DNA from: Valencia hispanica
Lineage: Eukaryota > Chordata > Actinopteri > Cyprinodontiformes > Valenciidae
NCBI GenBank assembly: GCA_963556495.2
Contig: OY747705.1
Coordinates: 25,090,501 to 25,154,500 of the forward strand
Length of the DNA stretch: 64,000 bases
Direction: 5' to 3'
In this document: positions 1 to 11,262 of the stretch, in pieces
How the letters are laid out: the number at the start of each line of letters is the position of its first letter
How positions within the stretch are numbered: the stretch's first letter is position 1
The notes under the pieces: generated by a model
What the model saw: the letters and a program-made list of their open reading frames with translations, nothing else
Told to the model about the DNA's origin: nothing
The model's database searches: none
Position numbers and translations under genes: made by a program

Positions 1-535
1 ATGGGTCTTTACCAATGCAATCTTTCAATTTCTGGGAATTTTCTTTACATTTTGGTGTAAACTTGTTTAATTCTACACTTTTTGGTCTAAAAGGTCTTAG
101 TGCTGCCCTCTTAGGGTTGAAGTGTGGCTACTGCATTTGAAATTTATGATTGGCGTAGAGGGGTACATCTTTTCCACTCTTTACGTCACAGGCATAGTCT
201 CACAGACACGCCCGGTGGGTTTGGGTATAAAACCATCTCTCAGACACACTCGCCCCCTTGGCGAGTTTGGAGTTGGAATTGCGAGTTTTGATCGATTATG
301 TTTTTCAGGTTACCATTATTATCACATTAGCACTTAGTTAGCATAGCTAACATACTGTTTTGAACGTTAGCCTATGTTAACATTACCACTCAGAGACTGC
401 ACCTATCCTGTCTCCCTCTGCCTCAGCATCACCGGCAGCGCCGGCCTCGTGGCAAAAAGTGTAGAATTAAACAAGTTTACACGAAAATGCAAATAAAATC
501 CCAGAAACTGAAAGATGGCATTGGTAAAGACCCAT
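1..535. mobile_element. Non-autonomous DNA transposon (MITE), left edge at window start
   Basis: Positions 1-85 and about 453-535 are inverted copies of each other with only a few mismatches, giving terminal inverted repeats of roughly 80 bp. The interior of about 370 bp has no coding capacity that I recognise. The first base of the window already lies in the left TIR, so a few terminal bases and the left target-site duplication are outside. The right TIR ends at about 535 in the bases reading gacccat. Superfamily is not assigned because the target-site duplication cannot be compared. Confidence 0.75.
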
Positions 536-554
536 TTATACAGTTTATGAGCAA

Positions 555-1125
555 AAAAAAGTTGTTTTTGGGTTTAGTTACTCTTTAAACATATATGTTT
601 TTAGTCTCCATTTAAAGCAGTTCAGAGTTTCAGCAGCTCTACACTCGTCAGGAAGTCTGTTCCAGATAAGGGGAGCATAGAAACTGAAAGCTGCTTCTCC
701 ATGTTTGGTTCTTAGTCTAAGGATGTTAGGAGGACCTGAGTGGTCTCGGTGGTTGGTACGGTGACAACCGGTCTTCAACATATTTTGGTGCTAAGCCATT
801 TAATGATTTATAAACTAGTATGAGTATTTTGAAATCTATTCTCTGAGCTACAGGTAGCCGGTGTAAGGACTGTAGAACTGGGGTGATGTGCTCTGCTTTC
901 CTGGTTCTAGTGAGGACGCGAGCGGCAGCGTTCTGGATCAGCTGCAGCTGTCTGATTGACTTTTTAGGCAGGCCTGTGAGGACGCTGTTGCAGTAATCAA
1001 TCCGACTAAAGATAAACGCATGGATGAGTTTTTCGAGGTCTTGTTGCGAGATTAGTCCTTTAATTCTAGAAATGTTCTTCAGGTGATAGAAGGCTGACCT
1101 AGTTATTGCCGTTATGTGAGCTTAG
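555..1125 (-). mobile_element. L2-like LINE, 5'-truncated 3' fragment
   Basis: Read on the minus strand, this encodes the last part of a non-LTR retrotransposon ORF2. It runs from a DYCN-type block followed by LPKKS and LQLIQNAAARVL near 1010-930, through LHRLPV, to a terminal FKWRLKTYMFKE followed by a stop at 578. This order is characteristic of the region downstream of the reverse transcriptase in fish L2/CR1-type LINEs. The last 67 codons are open; upstream the frame is open only in patches. The RT catalytic core and the endonuclease are absent, as expected for 5' truncation. A short A/T-rich tail lies between 541 and 577. It differs from the L2-like copies at 1711-2300 and 51305-53880, so it is a separate subfamily. 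Confidence 0.75.
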
Positions 1126-1440
1126 AAAACAAAATGTAACTTAATAAATAAAAGTAAACTTGTGCTACGTGGTAAAAAACATGTTTTAAAGATATTTTTA
1201 TGAAAGGCTTTGAAGTTGAGTGACAAAGCAGTTACCTGGGGACTTCATTGATTGGTTTAGTTAATTACCAGAGGTGAGAAAAAAGAGAAGACCGGTTAAC
1301 AACTGGTGAACTCTGTGTTTAGATAAAAATAACAAAAATACTGATCAATAATCATTATGCTAGGAGTTTTGATCAACACACAGTTATATAATGAACAGAA
1401 TGAAAGGCAAAATAAAGTTTTAATTTTTAGCCTAATCTAT
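1125..1440 (+). repeat. Old dispersed repeat or duplication, copy 1
   Basis: The stretch around 1195-1290 aligns collinearly by eye with 5757-5850. Shared blocks include ggacttcatt and cagaggtgag, and weaker similarity continues to about 1440, where both copies end in an A/T-rich run after a gaaag block. I cannot name the family. It may be an old transposon or a local segmental duplication. Confidence 0.45.
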
Positions 1441-1710
1441 CTATTACAAATGGCTTGTAGCAAATGCCTTGGACAGTATTCATAGCCACTTAGACCTTTT
1501 CACGTGTTGTCACATTTTAGTCTCAGAGTTTAAAGGACCATGGGGCAGAATGAAGAAACAAAACTCACGAGCGACGCGGCCGGCGCTACAAGTAATTGCA
1601 GCCACCCGCACGGGAGCGCGCACAAAAAAGGCTTGCTTCACACACAAAAAACATACCTCTTTACTGTGACATACTTCTTTTTCTTAGTGCCACTTTTTAG
1701 TGGGCTGTGA

Positions 1711-2300
1711 GTCAAATCAAATCAAACTTTATTTATAAAGCTCTTTTCATACAAGAAGTTGCATCACAAAGTGCTTTACAGATTAAAATGACCCCACAAA
1801 AAACCACCTTCCCTTCCCTCCCCCACAGATTTAAAAGCATGGTCACAGTTATACCCCCCTCCCCCCAACCCAACTCCCATGCACACACACAGTTAAAAGC
1901 AACACTAAAAAAGGACATTGACGCCATCAGAGGAGCCATCTGCCCCGGCAGCGGTAGATTAACAGCAGCAGCCGAGGCGCTGACACTGGGCGCCCAGTGG
2001 AGGCGAGGCCAAGACCCCCACCTCCACCCAAGCTCCACCTAGAGAGCACCCAGGCAGCCACAGCCGACCACCGCTCCCGGGGCAGAGGGCTCCCACAGAG
2101 GAAACACTGGAACGGGGATTAAGATAAATTAAAGTATAAAAATAAACAGTAAATTAATGTGCTAAGATTAAATAGTAAAACTGATAAAAATATATTCATA
2201 TAAAACATGCAGAGCAATTAAACAAGCAGTAATAAATAATAATCAGTTAAAAGCTAAGCTAAAAAAGTGAGTCTTGAGCCTGCTCTCAAAAACATGTACG
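1711..2300 (-). mobile_element. L2-like LINE 3' end (same family as 51305-53880)
   Basis: On the minus strand this matches the 3' end of the LINE at 51305-53880 almost base for base from the last coding residues (an AGGCTCAAGACTCACCT-like block at about 2290-2262) through the 3' UTR to the GC-rich block at 2080-1945. It then continues further than the other copy, ending in a 3' tail of TTTGA repeats at about 1711-1730. Such short-period 3' tails are typical of the L2/CR1 group. The open frame inside it (MELGWRWGSW...) lies in the UTR and is not a gene. Confidence 0.8.
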
Positions 2301-2689
2301 TTCTCCAATTGCAGAAGAATCCATTCTCACAATTGAATCAATGGAGGTCTGCGACCATTTTTCTTCCTCTTTTAAAGCTGTCGAGAACGCACACGCAGTG
2401 TCAATTGATGTCACACTAAGACAGCGTGGGAAATTCGGGCCCTGAACTGCAGCACATTTTGCAGCACACAGCCAGTTTAAGAAAATGGAACGATATGTGG
2501 GTGGGCTCATTCTTTTTGGTTTATAATGCTTCATCACCCAACAACATTAAAAAAACTGAACATGGATGTTTACTTTATTTACAAATCCTGCCCCATGTTC
2601 CTTTAAAGTATTTTATTTGAATGAATGTGAAAGACAAGACAAGTACAAAGTAGAAAATAATCATGAACTGGGAGAAAAAGGATGCATAG
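2301..2689. other. No recognisable feature
   Basis: A short open frame on the minus strand (2537-2286) has no similarity I recognise; it directly abuts the truncated LINE and could be the sequence into which the LINE inserted. Confidence 0.4.
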
Positions 2690-3210
2690 ATTTAAAATAA
2701 TTTACAAATCTAAAAACTGTGGCATGCATTTGAATTCAGTCCCTCTGAATTAACACTGACCCCTTTTTACTGCAATTATAGCTACAAGTTTTAGGGTTTT
2801 TCTCTGCCTGCTTTACATTTCTTTCAGCTGACATTTTTACCCTTTTTTGCAAAATATATCAAACTTAGTCACACTGAATGTCTCTGTGAACAACAGTTCT
2901 CAAGTCCAGCAACAGATTCTTGGTAGTTCTACAAATAGGAAATGAAAAATAAAGGACACAGGGTTTGCAAAATGTCTTAGTTGAACATTTTAATTGTGTG
3001 ATATAAATTTGTATTCAGCCCTACTGAATCCAGACTTTGTGTAATAATATTTTAATGTAGTTACAGCTGCCCTGGGGTATGTCTGCACCAGCTTTGCAGA
3101 TATAGATACAAATGCTTTCTGATTCTTTCTTACTTAACACGTTCAGTCAGATTGGATGGGGAGTATCTGTAAAAAAGGAACTCTAAAGTCTTTCCGACTT
3201 CTGACCACTT
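2690..3210 (-). mobile_element. Two decayed Tc1-like fragments, head to tail
   Basis: Two consecutive stretches (about 2725-2940 and 3000-3200) each show, on the minus strand, the decayed C-terminal coding region and adjoining TIR side of Tc1 transposons. On the plus strand both have a 'ttcagccc/ttcagtccc' block, then a stretch equivalent to 'ctgcaattacagctgcaag', and in the second copy 'ggtatgtctgcaccagctttgca', which parallels the transposase C-terminus seen cleanly at 39710-39960. Both are too degraded for an open frame. They may be two insertions or an internal duplication of one. Confidence 0.55.
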
Positions 3211-3627
3211 CAATTGCGGAAATGTTCCTTGATTTTAAAGCTTTGACTGAAGAGTGGCTTGTAATTCACTCTCCAGTGTTGCAGCAGAGTGCTGATTCAG
3301 CCTCTAGAACGTCATCAAATCCCCTAAGAGGAGTCCTCAGTGAGTGATGATCAGTCCCAGGCAAAAGTTCAAGACTTGATGACAAAAAACTCTGCAGTTT
3401 TCAGGTCCATGCGAACCGAGGAAGTTGTGAGTGCTATCATTTAATTTAACTGTTTAGATGTAGTTTCTGTGGCAACAAACAGATTTTTGTCTCTGTGGAA
3501 AGCTAAATTAAATGGATCCAACAGCATGATGTGTGATAGCACGATGTGGATTATCTGTTCAGTTCGGCTTTGGATTGAATATTAATTAAAATAAATTAAA
3601 AACATACTATTGATTATGTTGCCATTT
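3211..3627. other. No recognisable feature
   Basis: A/T-rich sequence without a recognised repeat or coding segment. Confidence 0.4.
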
Positions 3628-3874
3628 TAAAAATGTATGGGTACAAAAAAGAGCAGAATCCACATACTTCAATCTGCGATTGTGGGAGCTTTATTTATCA
3701 AGGTCAGAGACCTTCATCAACTCCTGATGAAGGTCTCTGACCGAAAGCTTGATAAATAAAGCTCCCACAATCGCAGATCGAAGTGTGCGGATTCTGCTCT
3801 TTTTTGAATTAAACTTTTGATCCAGCACCTCACCCTGATGAGCGGTGACTCCTTCTACTAAAAATGTATGGGTA
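3628..3874. mobile_element. 215-bp foldback insertion with 16-bp target-site duplication
   Basis: A perfect 16-bp direct repeat (3628-3643 and 3859-3874) flanks a 215-bp insert, the size of duplication left by LINE-type or Penelope-type reverse transcription. Most of the insert is one long hairpin: the left arm from about 3645 to 3719 pairs with the right arm from about 3724 to 3807, with a loop of a few bases and minor mismatches or gaps. The right arm holds a hammerhead-ribozyme-like core: CTGATGA at 3724-3730, a GGTC/GACC stem at 3732-3742, GAAA at 3743-3746, then an AGCTT/AAGCT stem (3746-3750 with 3759-3763). A second CTGATGAG lies at 3834-3841 in the unpaired 3' part. Penelope-like elements are known to carry hammerhead motifs in their terminal repeats, so a Penelope-derived inverted copy is the best guess. 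There is no coding capacity. Confidence 0.6.
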
Positions 3875-5274
3875 AAAATGGAATATGACAGGATTTATTT
3901 AACCCCGTCGGTCAAAATTGAGAAATAGTCTACCGTGGCCTCTGATTCAGCACCATGAAAAGCAAAATGAAACCACACTGAAGTTGGTTTATAGGTTGCA
4001 AATTTTGACAGATATTCATCTCGGTTCAGCAATGAGTTTTAAATGTTTCACCAAGTTGTAACCGATGCAGTGGATCTGATTATCTCTTTGTGTTGCTGCT
4101 GATCACAGCAGGTAATTTAGTGACAGACTACAAAATAAAATCCGTGGCTTTCACTTCATGTTCCCTGGTTACCCCAGGATTATTGTACTAGACCATACAG
4201 ATAACTTTTCAGATTTAATGTTAAGTTGATGGAAAAGTTGTGGATTTCTTTCATAGCTCGCACATCATGTGATTTAGTCACATTTCATTTTGACATTTTA
4301 TTTTTTAGGTGGTGCCTTCTCTCTTTAATGTGAAAAGATTACAGAGATGTTGAAGACTTTACCTTTAGGTTTAACATCTTTACACATCTGCACAATGCAG
4401 TTGTTACTCTGCTAATGATAGTAGTCATGTAATTTCAAGACACGTTTGATGTTGAATTATTCTTGAAAGTATTTTGTTAATAGTTTTGGAACTTTATTTT
4501 GACTTTATTCTAAGTTTGTTTAAAATTACTTTGATGGACTATAGTGGGAATTAGTCAAGGGTGCAAAGAAATCTTGTTAGATGTGGTCATAAAAGTGCAT
4601 CAATGCCAGCTTCCACCTAGTACCATTGTTGATATTGCTGGTTGTAAGTGGGAAAACCTGTATACAATTAGAATATGGACTAATACAGAACAATGCTATG
4701 GTAATGCAACATTCAATAACATGATTTAACATGCTACAGGCCAACCCTGCAAAGCAAGCTGCAAAGAAGCAGAAGAGTGCTTTTTTTCATGTTTCCCCCC
4801 AAAAGTTACTCTCTGAAATTTCCCCCAAAAAAATTAAATGGGATTTCCACCCTTGTGCTGCACTCTGGAAAGAGTGATGACCCTGAGATTTATAACAGGT
4901 TAGGAACTAAGAGTAGATTTTTGTCTGAGGACAAGAGGGCTTGAATTGGAGTATGTTGCTTGACAGTATGTTATTTTCTTTTTAGTACTATAGTTAGGAC
5001 GATGACCTTGCAGGGTCCTGAAAGTTAAAGTTAGGATTACATTTTCTTTTAAAATGACCAAGTAACCAGTGCACCACACCTTTAAAAAAAAGAGTGATGT
5101 GAGTTTTTCTGTTTGTTCCACTTCAGATTCTGGCCAAGTAAAGGTTATGCAGAGATGTAGAAATGCAGAAATGTTGACATGTGGAAAGTGCCTTAAATTA
5201 ATCTACAGGAGAGGAAACAAAAGCAAAAACAACCATCTTAAATTCCTGTTTTGACAACAAACTTTTTAATTTGG
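3875..5274. other. No recognisable feature
   Basis: About 1.4 kb of A/T-rich single-copy-looking DNA. Short open frames (4544-4729, 5121-4900, 5069-5254) show no family signature, codon bias or splice context that I trust. Confidence 0.4.
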
Positions 5275-5365
5275 AAATTAAATTTGGAGATAGGAACCAG
5301 CCTCAACGCAACCCTGCATAGGATAGATGATGTAGATAATGAATGGATGGATGGAATGGACAGGC
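5275..5365 (-). repeat. Abundant teleost dispersed repeat, fragment
   Basis: The minus strand reads a catccat run followed by a block with gcagggttgcg and then ggttcctatctcc. This is a decayed form of the common fish repeat that begins with catccatcttctat and continues with gggtacaccctggac. A plus-strand copy is at 37312-37450. Confidence 0.5.
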
Positions 5366-5694
5366 ACAAAACAAAGCTGTGGGGTTCCGCACATATTATA
5401 ATCAGTAGAACCGGCCATAATGTGGCTTAATGATTGCAACACAACAAAATGTTTACAAGTTTAAGGTGCATGAATACTTTTGGAATGCCCTCTTGATTAA
5501 ATCAGCCACAGACGTATGAGATCACTCAAATTATGACTGCCTTAAATTATCGAAGCTCACTGTTTACCACCTTTCAAAACTCCAACTCTTTGTCTGTTTG
5601 TGTTTGCCTAAGAGCAAAACAAATGAGATATATTGTGTTAATCACTGAGCTTACGTGAGTTTTCCGACTAATGCCTAAAGCAATGCAGTGCATG

Positions 5695-6045
5695 CAAACA
5701 AAATCGAGTGCTACAAATGGATGTAAATTTGTGGCAGAGAAAAAAGCATCAGACGTATATTCATGAAAAGGCTTTCAACTAAAGTGACAAATTAATGGTT
5801 ATCCAGGGACTTCATTAATCATATTTATTTAAGGAGCAGAGGTGAGTAAAGAGAGAAGACTTGTGGAAAAGAAATAAAGAGAGAGTTCTGAGTCTAGATA
5901 GAGGATTTGTTAAAAATAAAGAGCACAACAAAAATCCACTCATGTACCACTATGGCATTTGCTGAATAAATAGTTCAATCAAAGCACCGAATGGGAAGAA
6001 ACTGAAAGCTAGCTTTTATTTTTATTTCTACCCTTCATCTGAACA
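5695..6045 (+). repeat. Old dispersed repeat or duplication, copy 2
   Basis: Partner of 1125-1440 in the same orientation. The best conserved block is 5757-5850, and the alignment extends with gaps to the T-rich run near 6020-6035. Spacing between the copies is about 4.5 kb. Confidence 0.45.
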
Positions 6046-7969
6046 AACCAGCAGTTTAGCATTCTTGTTTGTATTGATGGATTATGATGGTAAATAATCA
6101 GAAAAATGCTAAAACATCACATAAAATTCAATATAATTTTTTTAAATACTTCGACCAGTGAATGCTTACAAAGCAGATAGAGCTAATGCAGGGCTGTAAA
6201 CAGGAGTTAAGGTTGTTGAAAAAGAGCACTAATAATGGCTCCGAAAGCTTCTCAAGAACTATTTTTGTCTTAAAACCCCTGCATGTTCACTTAGTTTTGT
6301 TAAATAATGACAATGTGTGATAAATATGAGGTTGTTTATTCTTAGAGCAAATCTTGAGCAAATGAATACTTCCTCATAATTGTTCTCGTAATATTTGTGA
6401 AATATTCAAGTGAACACAGTTTGAAAGGTTCAACCTCACCACCAACACTTTCACTGGCATCTGTGTGTGAGAACGATGAGTCATATCTGTGTGAGCCGAG
6501 GCAAGCATTGTTCTGCTAAACAGTGAAAGGATCCCTGTAGTGAAGAGTTTATCCCCGCTGAGTCCCTTCACCCACGAGTTTTCCAAATCCCAACAACTTC
6601 TGTGATTGTAGAGTACTGACAGCACTAATAAAGCTCATCTGGCTGTGGAATTAGGTATGCACCAGAAATCACACAAGTAACACTAAAGCCAGAAATATAC
6701 ACTTCTAGGTGTCCCACCTGCACATTAAAGTAATTATCTTTTACAGTTTTAATCAAACAAAACTTTGATGCAAGTTTTAAATCAACTTTATATTTCTGTT
6801 CAAGTAAATATGGAAGCAATATGACAAGTTTATTTCCGAGAAATGTATTTCACACAGGAATGGATTCTGATATGTGCTTGCTGTTGTCATATTAAAAGTC
6901 GGTGATGCAGTCACAGTCATGATATCTGCTTAATTGGTCCACAGAGGTTCCTTATGAATATGAAACAAGATATGAAACAGAGAACCCCACCTGATGCTCC
7001 TACTGCTGCCAGACAAACTCTGCAACCACCCAGTCACGTGTTGAGGTAGAGTCAGATCTTCTAATTCAAGGTACGAATGCGGTTTTCCCCTGGATTTTAG
7101 GGATTTGATTTCACCATCGAGTGTCTCTGTGATGGAGCCTTCAGTCTTTTTTATGTGTCTCTTTCAATGCACCTCAGTTTGCTGGTACACCGCTTCAGGC
7201 TGGGAATTTTACTGATGCTGCACAGAGAATCAGCATCTCAGGGGAGAGAGGGAGGCTGACAACTGTAGCCCCTAAAACACTAAATAGGCTATTTAGGCAT
7301 AAGGCAGCAGAAACATGACCTGAGCCTCATTATCCAACAGTTTGTTAAATAAAAGGATCCACAGTGTCACAATTTACCAACCGGGGGCAGGTGGTCTCGT
7401 TCAATTAATTAAAACATGCCTCTGATATAGAGGCACAGAGGGCACATGGAAGGATGATTTATGAAAAACTGATCTTTAATGAGCACATTAAAGGCAGGAC
7501 CTGTTGTAGTTAAAGCCAGATATTTACACAAACTGTATATAAAGACACATTACATGTTTTCCCCACTCTGACTTTAAATCAGAGTGAAATTTAGATTTAG
7601 GTCAGTCAGGATTTCAAAAATTATTTCTATTTGCTAAATGTCAAAACAATGAGTTTTCATGTTACTTTCACCAACTTCAGAAGGGTATATATTCAAATAT
7701 TACTGTTCCTTTAAACTACTTAGGAAAGCCATACAGAGGATTGTGGAATGTCCACATATCTGGTTGATCCTATGGTGTGATTTTCTGGACGCATCAATGT
7801 ACCACATTGAACTGTTAAAACTATTAAATCCAAATATAAACATAATCAAAATCTCCAGCCATCATTCTATTCAGGAAGATAACGAAATCTGTGTCGCAGA
7901 GATTAATGTGTTTTGGTGAGAAGTGGGTGTATTGACCACAGAACAATAGCAACTAACTTAGTCAAAAAG
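6046..7969. other. No recognisable feature
   Basis: About 1.9 kb. Several open frames of 60-86 codons occur on both strands, all A/T-rich and without recognisable domains. The part after about 7650 may include the decayed 5' side of the Tc1 relic that follows. Confidence 0.4.
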
Positions 7970-8345
7970 GCTGAAAGCTGGACTGTCCGTGCCCACAGTG
8001 AACAGAGTCCTGTACAGACATGAGCTTAATGGCTACTCAGAGGAAGGAGGCATTACTCAAAATACATTTTTTAACTGCTCTTAGGAACCTTGTTCTGAAG
8101 ACATGTTCTGTGGTTATGAAACAAACTTGAATTGTTTGGTCATAAAGACCACAGTTACATTTGAAGGAAAAAGGATGGAAGTCTGAGAATGCCAACCCCA
8201 ACTGTGACATGTAGGGGTTGCAGCATTATGATGTGTGTTTTTGCAAAAAATAAAACAACTCGTGGACATATTGATATCTGCAGATGTAAGCCAGAAAGTT
8301 AGGGGTAGATAGCAAGGAAATGTATGTAAACCTCTGAATATGTCA
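7970..8345 (+). mobile_element. Decayed Tc1-like transposase relic
   Basis: In plus-strand reading, with several frame changes, pieces of a Tc1 transposase appear in the right order: a VNRVLY-like block near 8005, LNGYS near 8025, ELFGHKDHSYI near 8135, RKK, and a CSIM block near 8220 that corresponds to the conserved GGGSIMLWG motif. At 8320-8340 the bases gtatgtaaacctctga resemble the TIR-proximal sequence of vertebrate Tc1 families. Catalytic residues cannot be placed reliably. An old, inactive insertion. Confidence 0.55.
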
Positions 8346-10580
8346 AAAGCTAAAATTCTTCTTTAGAAAAAGCTCTCTCTGAAAGAAACAATTTGGAAAC
8401 CGTGGTTTAGAAACATCAGTACTTATGGTTACTGAAATTTCCCAACTATATGTGACAGTCCTAAAAAGCTTTATCAGTTTGAGATATCTAATCTATATAC
8501 CCACTTCTAAATTGGATAAACCCAAAAAAAAATTATTTTAGTTACATGCAGCATAATTTTGCACCAAAATCTTAAATACTGTAGCATCACAGTTAATTCC
8601 AACTTTTCAATCATAGTTTCACACACAGCCATCACTTTATTGTTCTTATCTTCACATTCGGTGGCTGCTGCTCCAAACCCTAATGGCATTAGGCTTTAAG
8701 AGATAACAAGGTTTCCCCCTGCTCTCCTCCCTCATCTGGTATGATCACTAGCTATAATTAGAAAGAGAGTGGAGAAACTCCATGCCCATACTTCTTAATG
8801 AAAAGAGCCATAACAATGTAAATACTGGCTCCTTGATTACTCTGATGCCTAAAAGTGTCATATCTTTTTACCTTTTTAAGTATTATAGTGACGCTCCAAA
8901 GCCTGTCGGAGACAGTGAATATAGAAGATGAGATGCAGTTCCTAATTTAAAGAGGGTGGAGGGGTGAGTTATGAGTCAGCGCAGATGAATAAAATTGGTA
9001 ATAACATTGGGAATGAGGGCATGATGAGCCTTTGGCCTCTCTGCTCCACCCTTCAGCCCATCACCTTCTAAGCCCATCCACCCACTCCTTTTCTCTCTCG
9101 CAAAATGGCAGGGACTGTCTGCCTTTCCTATCTATTGTAACTTCTTTTTCATTTTTCTCTAATTTTCCCCTCACATGAGCTTTCTTTCTCCCTTGATCTT
9201 TTCTTTCCTTGCTTTTCAGCTGTCTCCACTGTCGGCCTATCCGTTTTTCATCCTATCAGATCAGCAATAAAGAATGGGGAAGATATCTGCAGTAAAGACA
9301 ATGGCAGGATGGCCTAAAAATGCAGGTACTTGAGGCTTTAGAGACTATAGACCTCTGGCTGAGAGACTTTAGAGCTTCACACTGTAATAAAGAAGAATAT
9401 TTTGACTTAATGTGTAAGCTTGGACAGAGGAAGAGCTAGGAATCCTAAAGGGAGGGGGGGGTTAAAACTGCTCAGTTCTCTCCTGAAGTTAGAACTTAAT
9501 TTCTAAGGTTTGTTGTAAAGGAAAACCAAAAGAAGGGGGAAAGGCTTGAATGATGGAGCAGAGATTAACACCTGCATATGATCAGCATGATGGCAGTGGT
9601 ATTGCCTTGATAAACTTAAACTTGAAGTTCAAGAATACATTAAAAAAGAATTTAATTTTGATTACAAATGAGCAATAGAGTTAATAACCTGTACTAATTT
9701 AATCTTATTCATATCTAAGACAGACAGCAGATCTATGAGAACCCACAAACCCCACAATGATTCTATTAAAAACCCAAAGCTCAACTTTCATACAACTTTT
9801 TTAACAGTGATTCTTGATTTTAAAAGAATTATGTATTATTATGTGATGTGCACTTGTTTTGTGTGTTGTATCTGGCTTCTAAATGCACAGAGATCTCTCA
9901 ACATAAGACAAACCATGTTTTGAAATGTACCTGTATTCAATAAAAATACACTTTAAAGCAGTTATTTCATTTGTAAATCTAAACATTCTAAAAGTGTTTA
10001 AAACTAATTTTCACAAAACAATTAAAAAAGGGATTGAGGCACATTTTTTCCATCTCTATGTGGCCAATGCCTCCAAGGCGGTTCAAGTCAGCCCGTCTCT
10101 TTCAAGCCTCTGACTCACGAAGCGAGATAACAAAACCAACCAGATGCATGACTTAAAAGGATAAAAAAAGACAAAAGTAAGTAGGTAAGATATATTAAAT
10201 TTAAAGCAGGTAAATGACAGAATAACTGCACTGAGTTCATTCCCCAATATTGTTTTTGAAAGACTGGTATCGGGAGACTGCTTCTCCCAGCTTCTCTCTA
10301 CCCTCTGGCCAGTGTTATTCCTGAAACCTCATAGTTGAGTGGATATTGTTGTCTTTACTTCTAACTTATGATTGGCCAAAGGGAGCTCAGAAGCAGCTCA
10401 TCTATGCAAATTAATGATTGAAATGTTTTATTAAAAATACTAAGGGCTCAAGAAATTAGCCTTTCAACAAGACTTAAAGTTCCAATCTCATTTTTCAACT
10501 AGGATCAAGGAGTATTTGATGCACACAAACCAATTTGTTTTTTATTTAAAGAAAGGTTGATGCTTTTCAATATTAAAAGT
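8346..10580. other. No recognisable feature
   Basis: About 2.2 kb. Pyrimidine-rich stretches at 9050-9240 and a G-run near 9450 stand out, but no gene or repeat family is recognised. Open frames at 8689-8507, 9735-9923 and 9925-10113 look random. Confidence 0.4.
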
Positions 10581-11262
10581 ACCAGGGTTTCTAAAACTTT
10601 TTGCGAAAAGTAACACCACCTCTTGTAAGTGCCAACTTACTGAGAGATATTTGAAACAATAGTGCAACACAACTCGGGAAAAGATCTTCTTATTGATTAA
10701 AACTGAATAGATGTTTGAAGATGTGATTTAATCATGTTTCATATTTTTTGCAGAAGTAGAATTTTTCCACATTTCAGTTAAAAAATTAACAAAGCAAAAA
10801 ATAAAAATAAAAAAAATCAACAAAGCTGTCCCTGTGCCAAATTGGAAAGTGGGGGAGTTGAATTTTTCTAACCATTTTCAACCTCAACTTCCAATAAGGG
10901 TTCCTTGCAATAAAAACCCGTGTATATGCATTTTTGATTATCTCATCAAATCTTTTGCACACATCGTACAATAAACCCTCCTCCAGTGAACATGTTGCTA
11001 CAGTCTTTGAATGTACATAATTTAGAGAGATACAATGAAGAAGTATAAAAAAATAGGCTTTAGAACCAAGATATAACTTAAGAGATACATTGATTACAGC
11101 ATAAGTAGTCACCTGTAATTGCTACTGCTTTACTGTCATCTGCTTCAATTTTACCAACCTGGCATTTAACTGTAACCAAAATGTAATCTAAGTACCACTG
11201 AAGGAGACAAAAGTACCATCCCTCATCGATCGAATTGTGCCACAGTTTGAGAACCATGGTTC
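10581..11262. mobile_element. Possible hAT-type MITE
   Basis: The left edge reads cagggtttctaaaacttttt and the right edge, inverted, reads accatggttctcaaactgtg. These resemble the short imperfect TIRs of vertebrate hAT/Charlie-type non-autonomous elements. I could not find a clear 8-bp target-site duplication, so the limits are uncertain. A 108-codon open frame on the minus strand inside (11112-10786) has no recognised domain. Confidence 0.3.

Noticed and set aside
1707..2042. 111-codon plus and 101-codon minus open frames
   Set aside because: They lie in the 3' UTR of an L2-like LINE; the same bases are non-coding in the related copy.
10786..11112. 108-codon minus-strand open frame
   Set aside because: A/T-rich, ends in low-complexity aromatic codons from an A-run, and lies inside a possible MITE; no domain.
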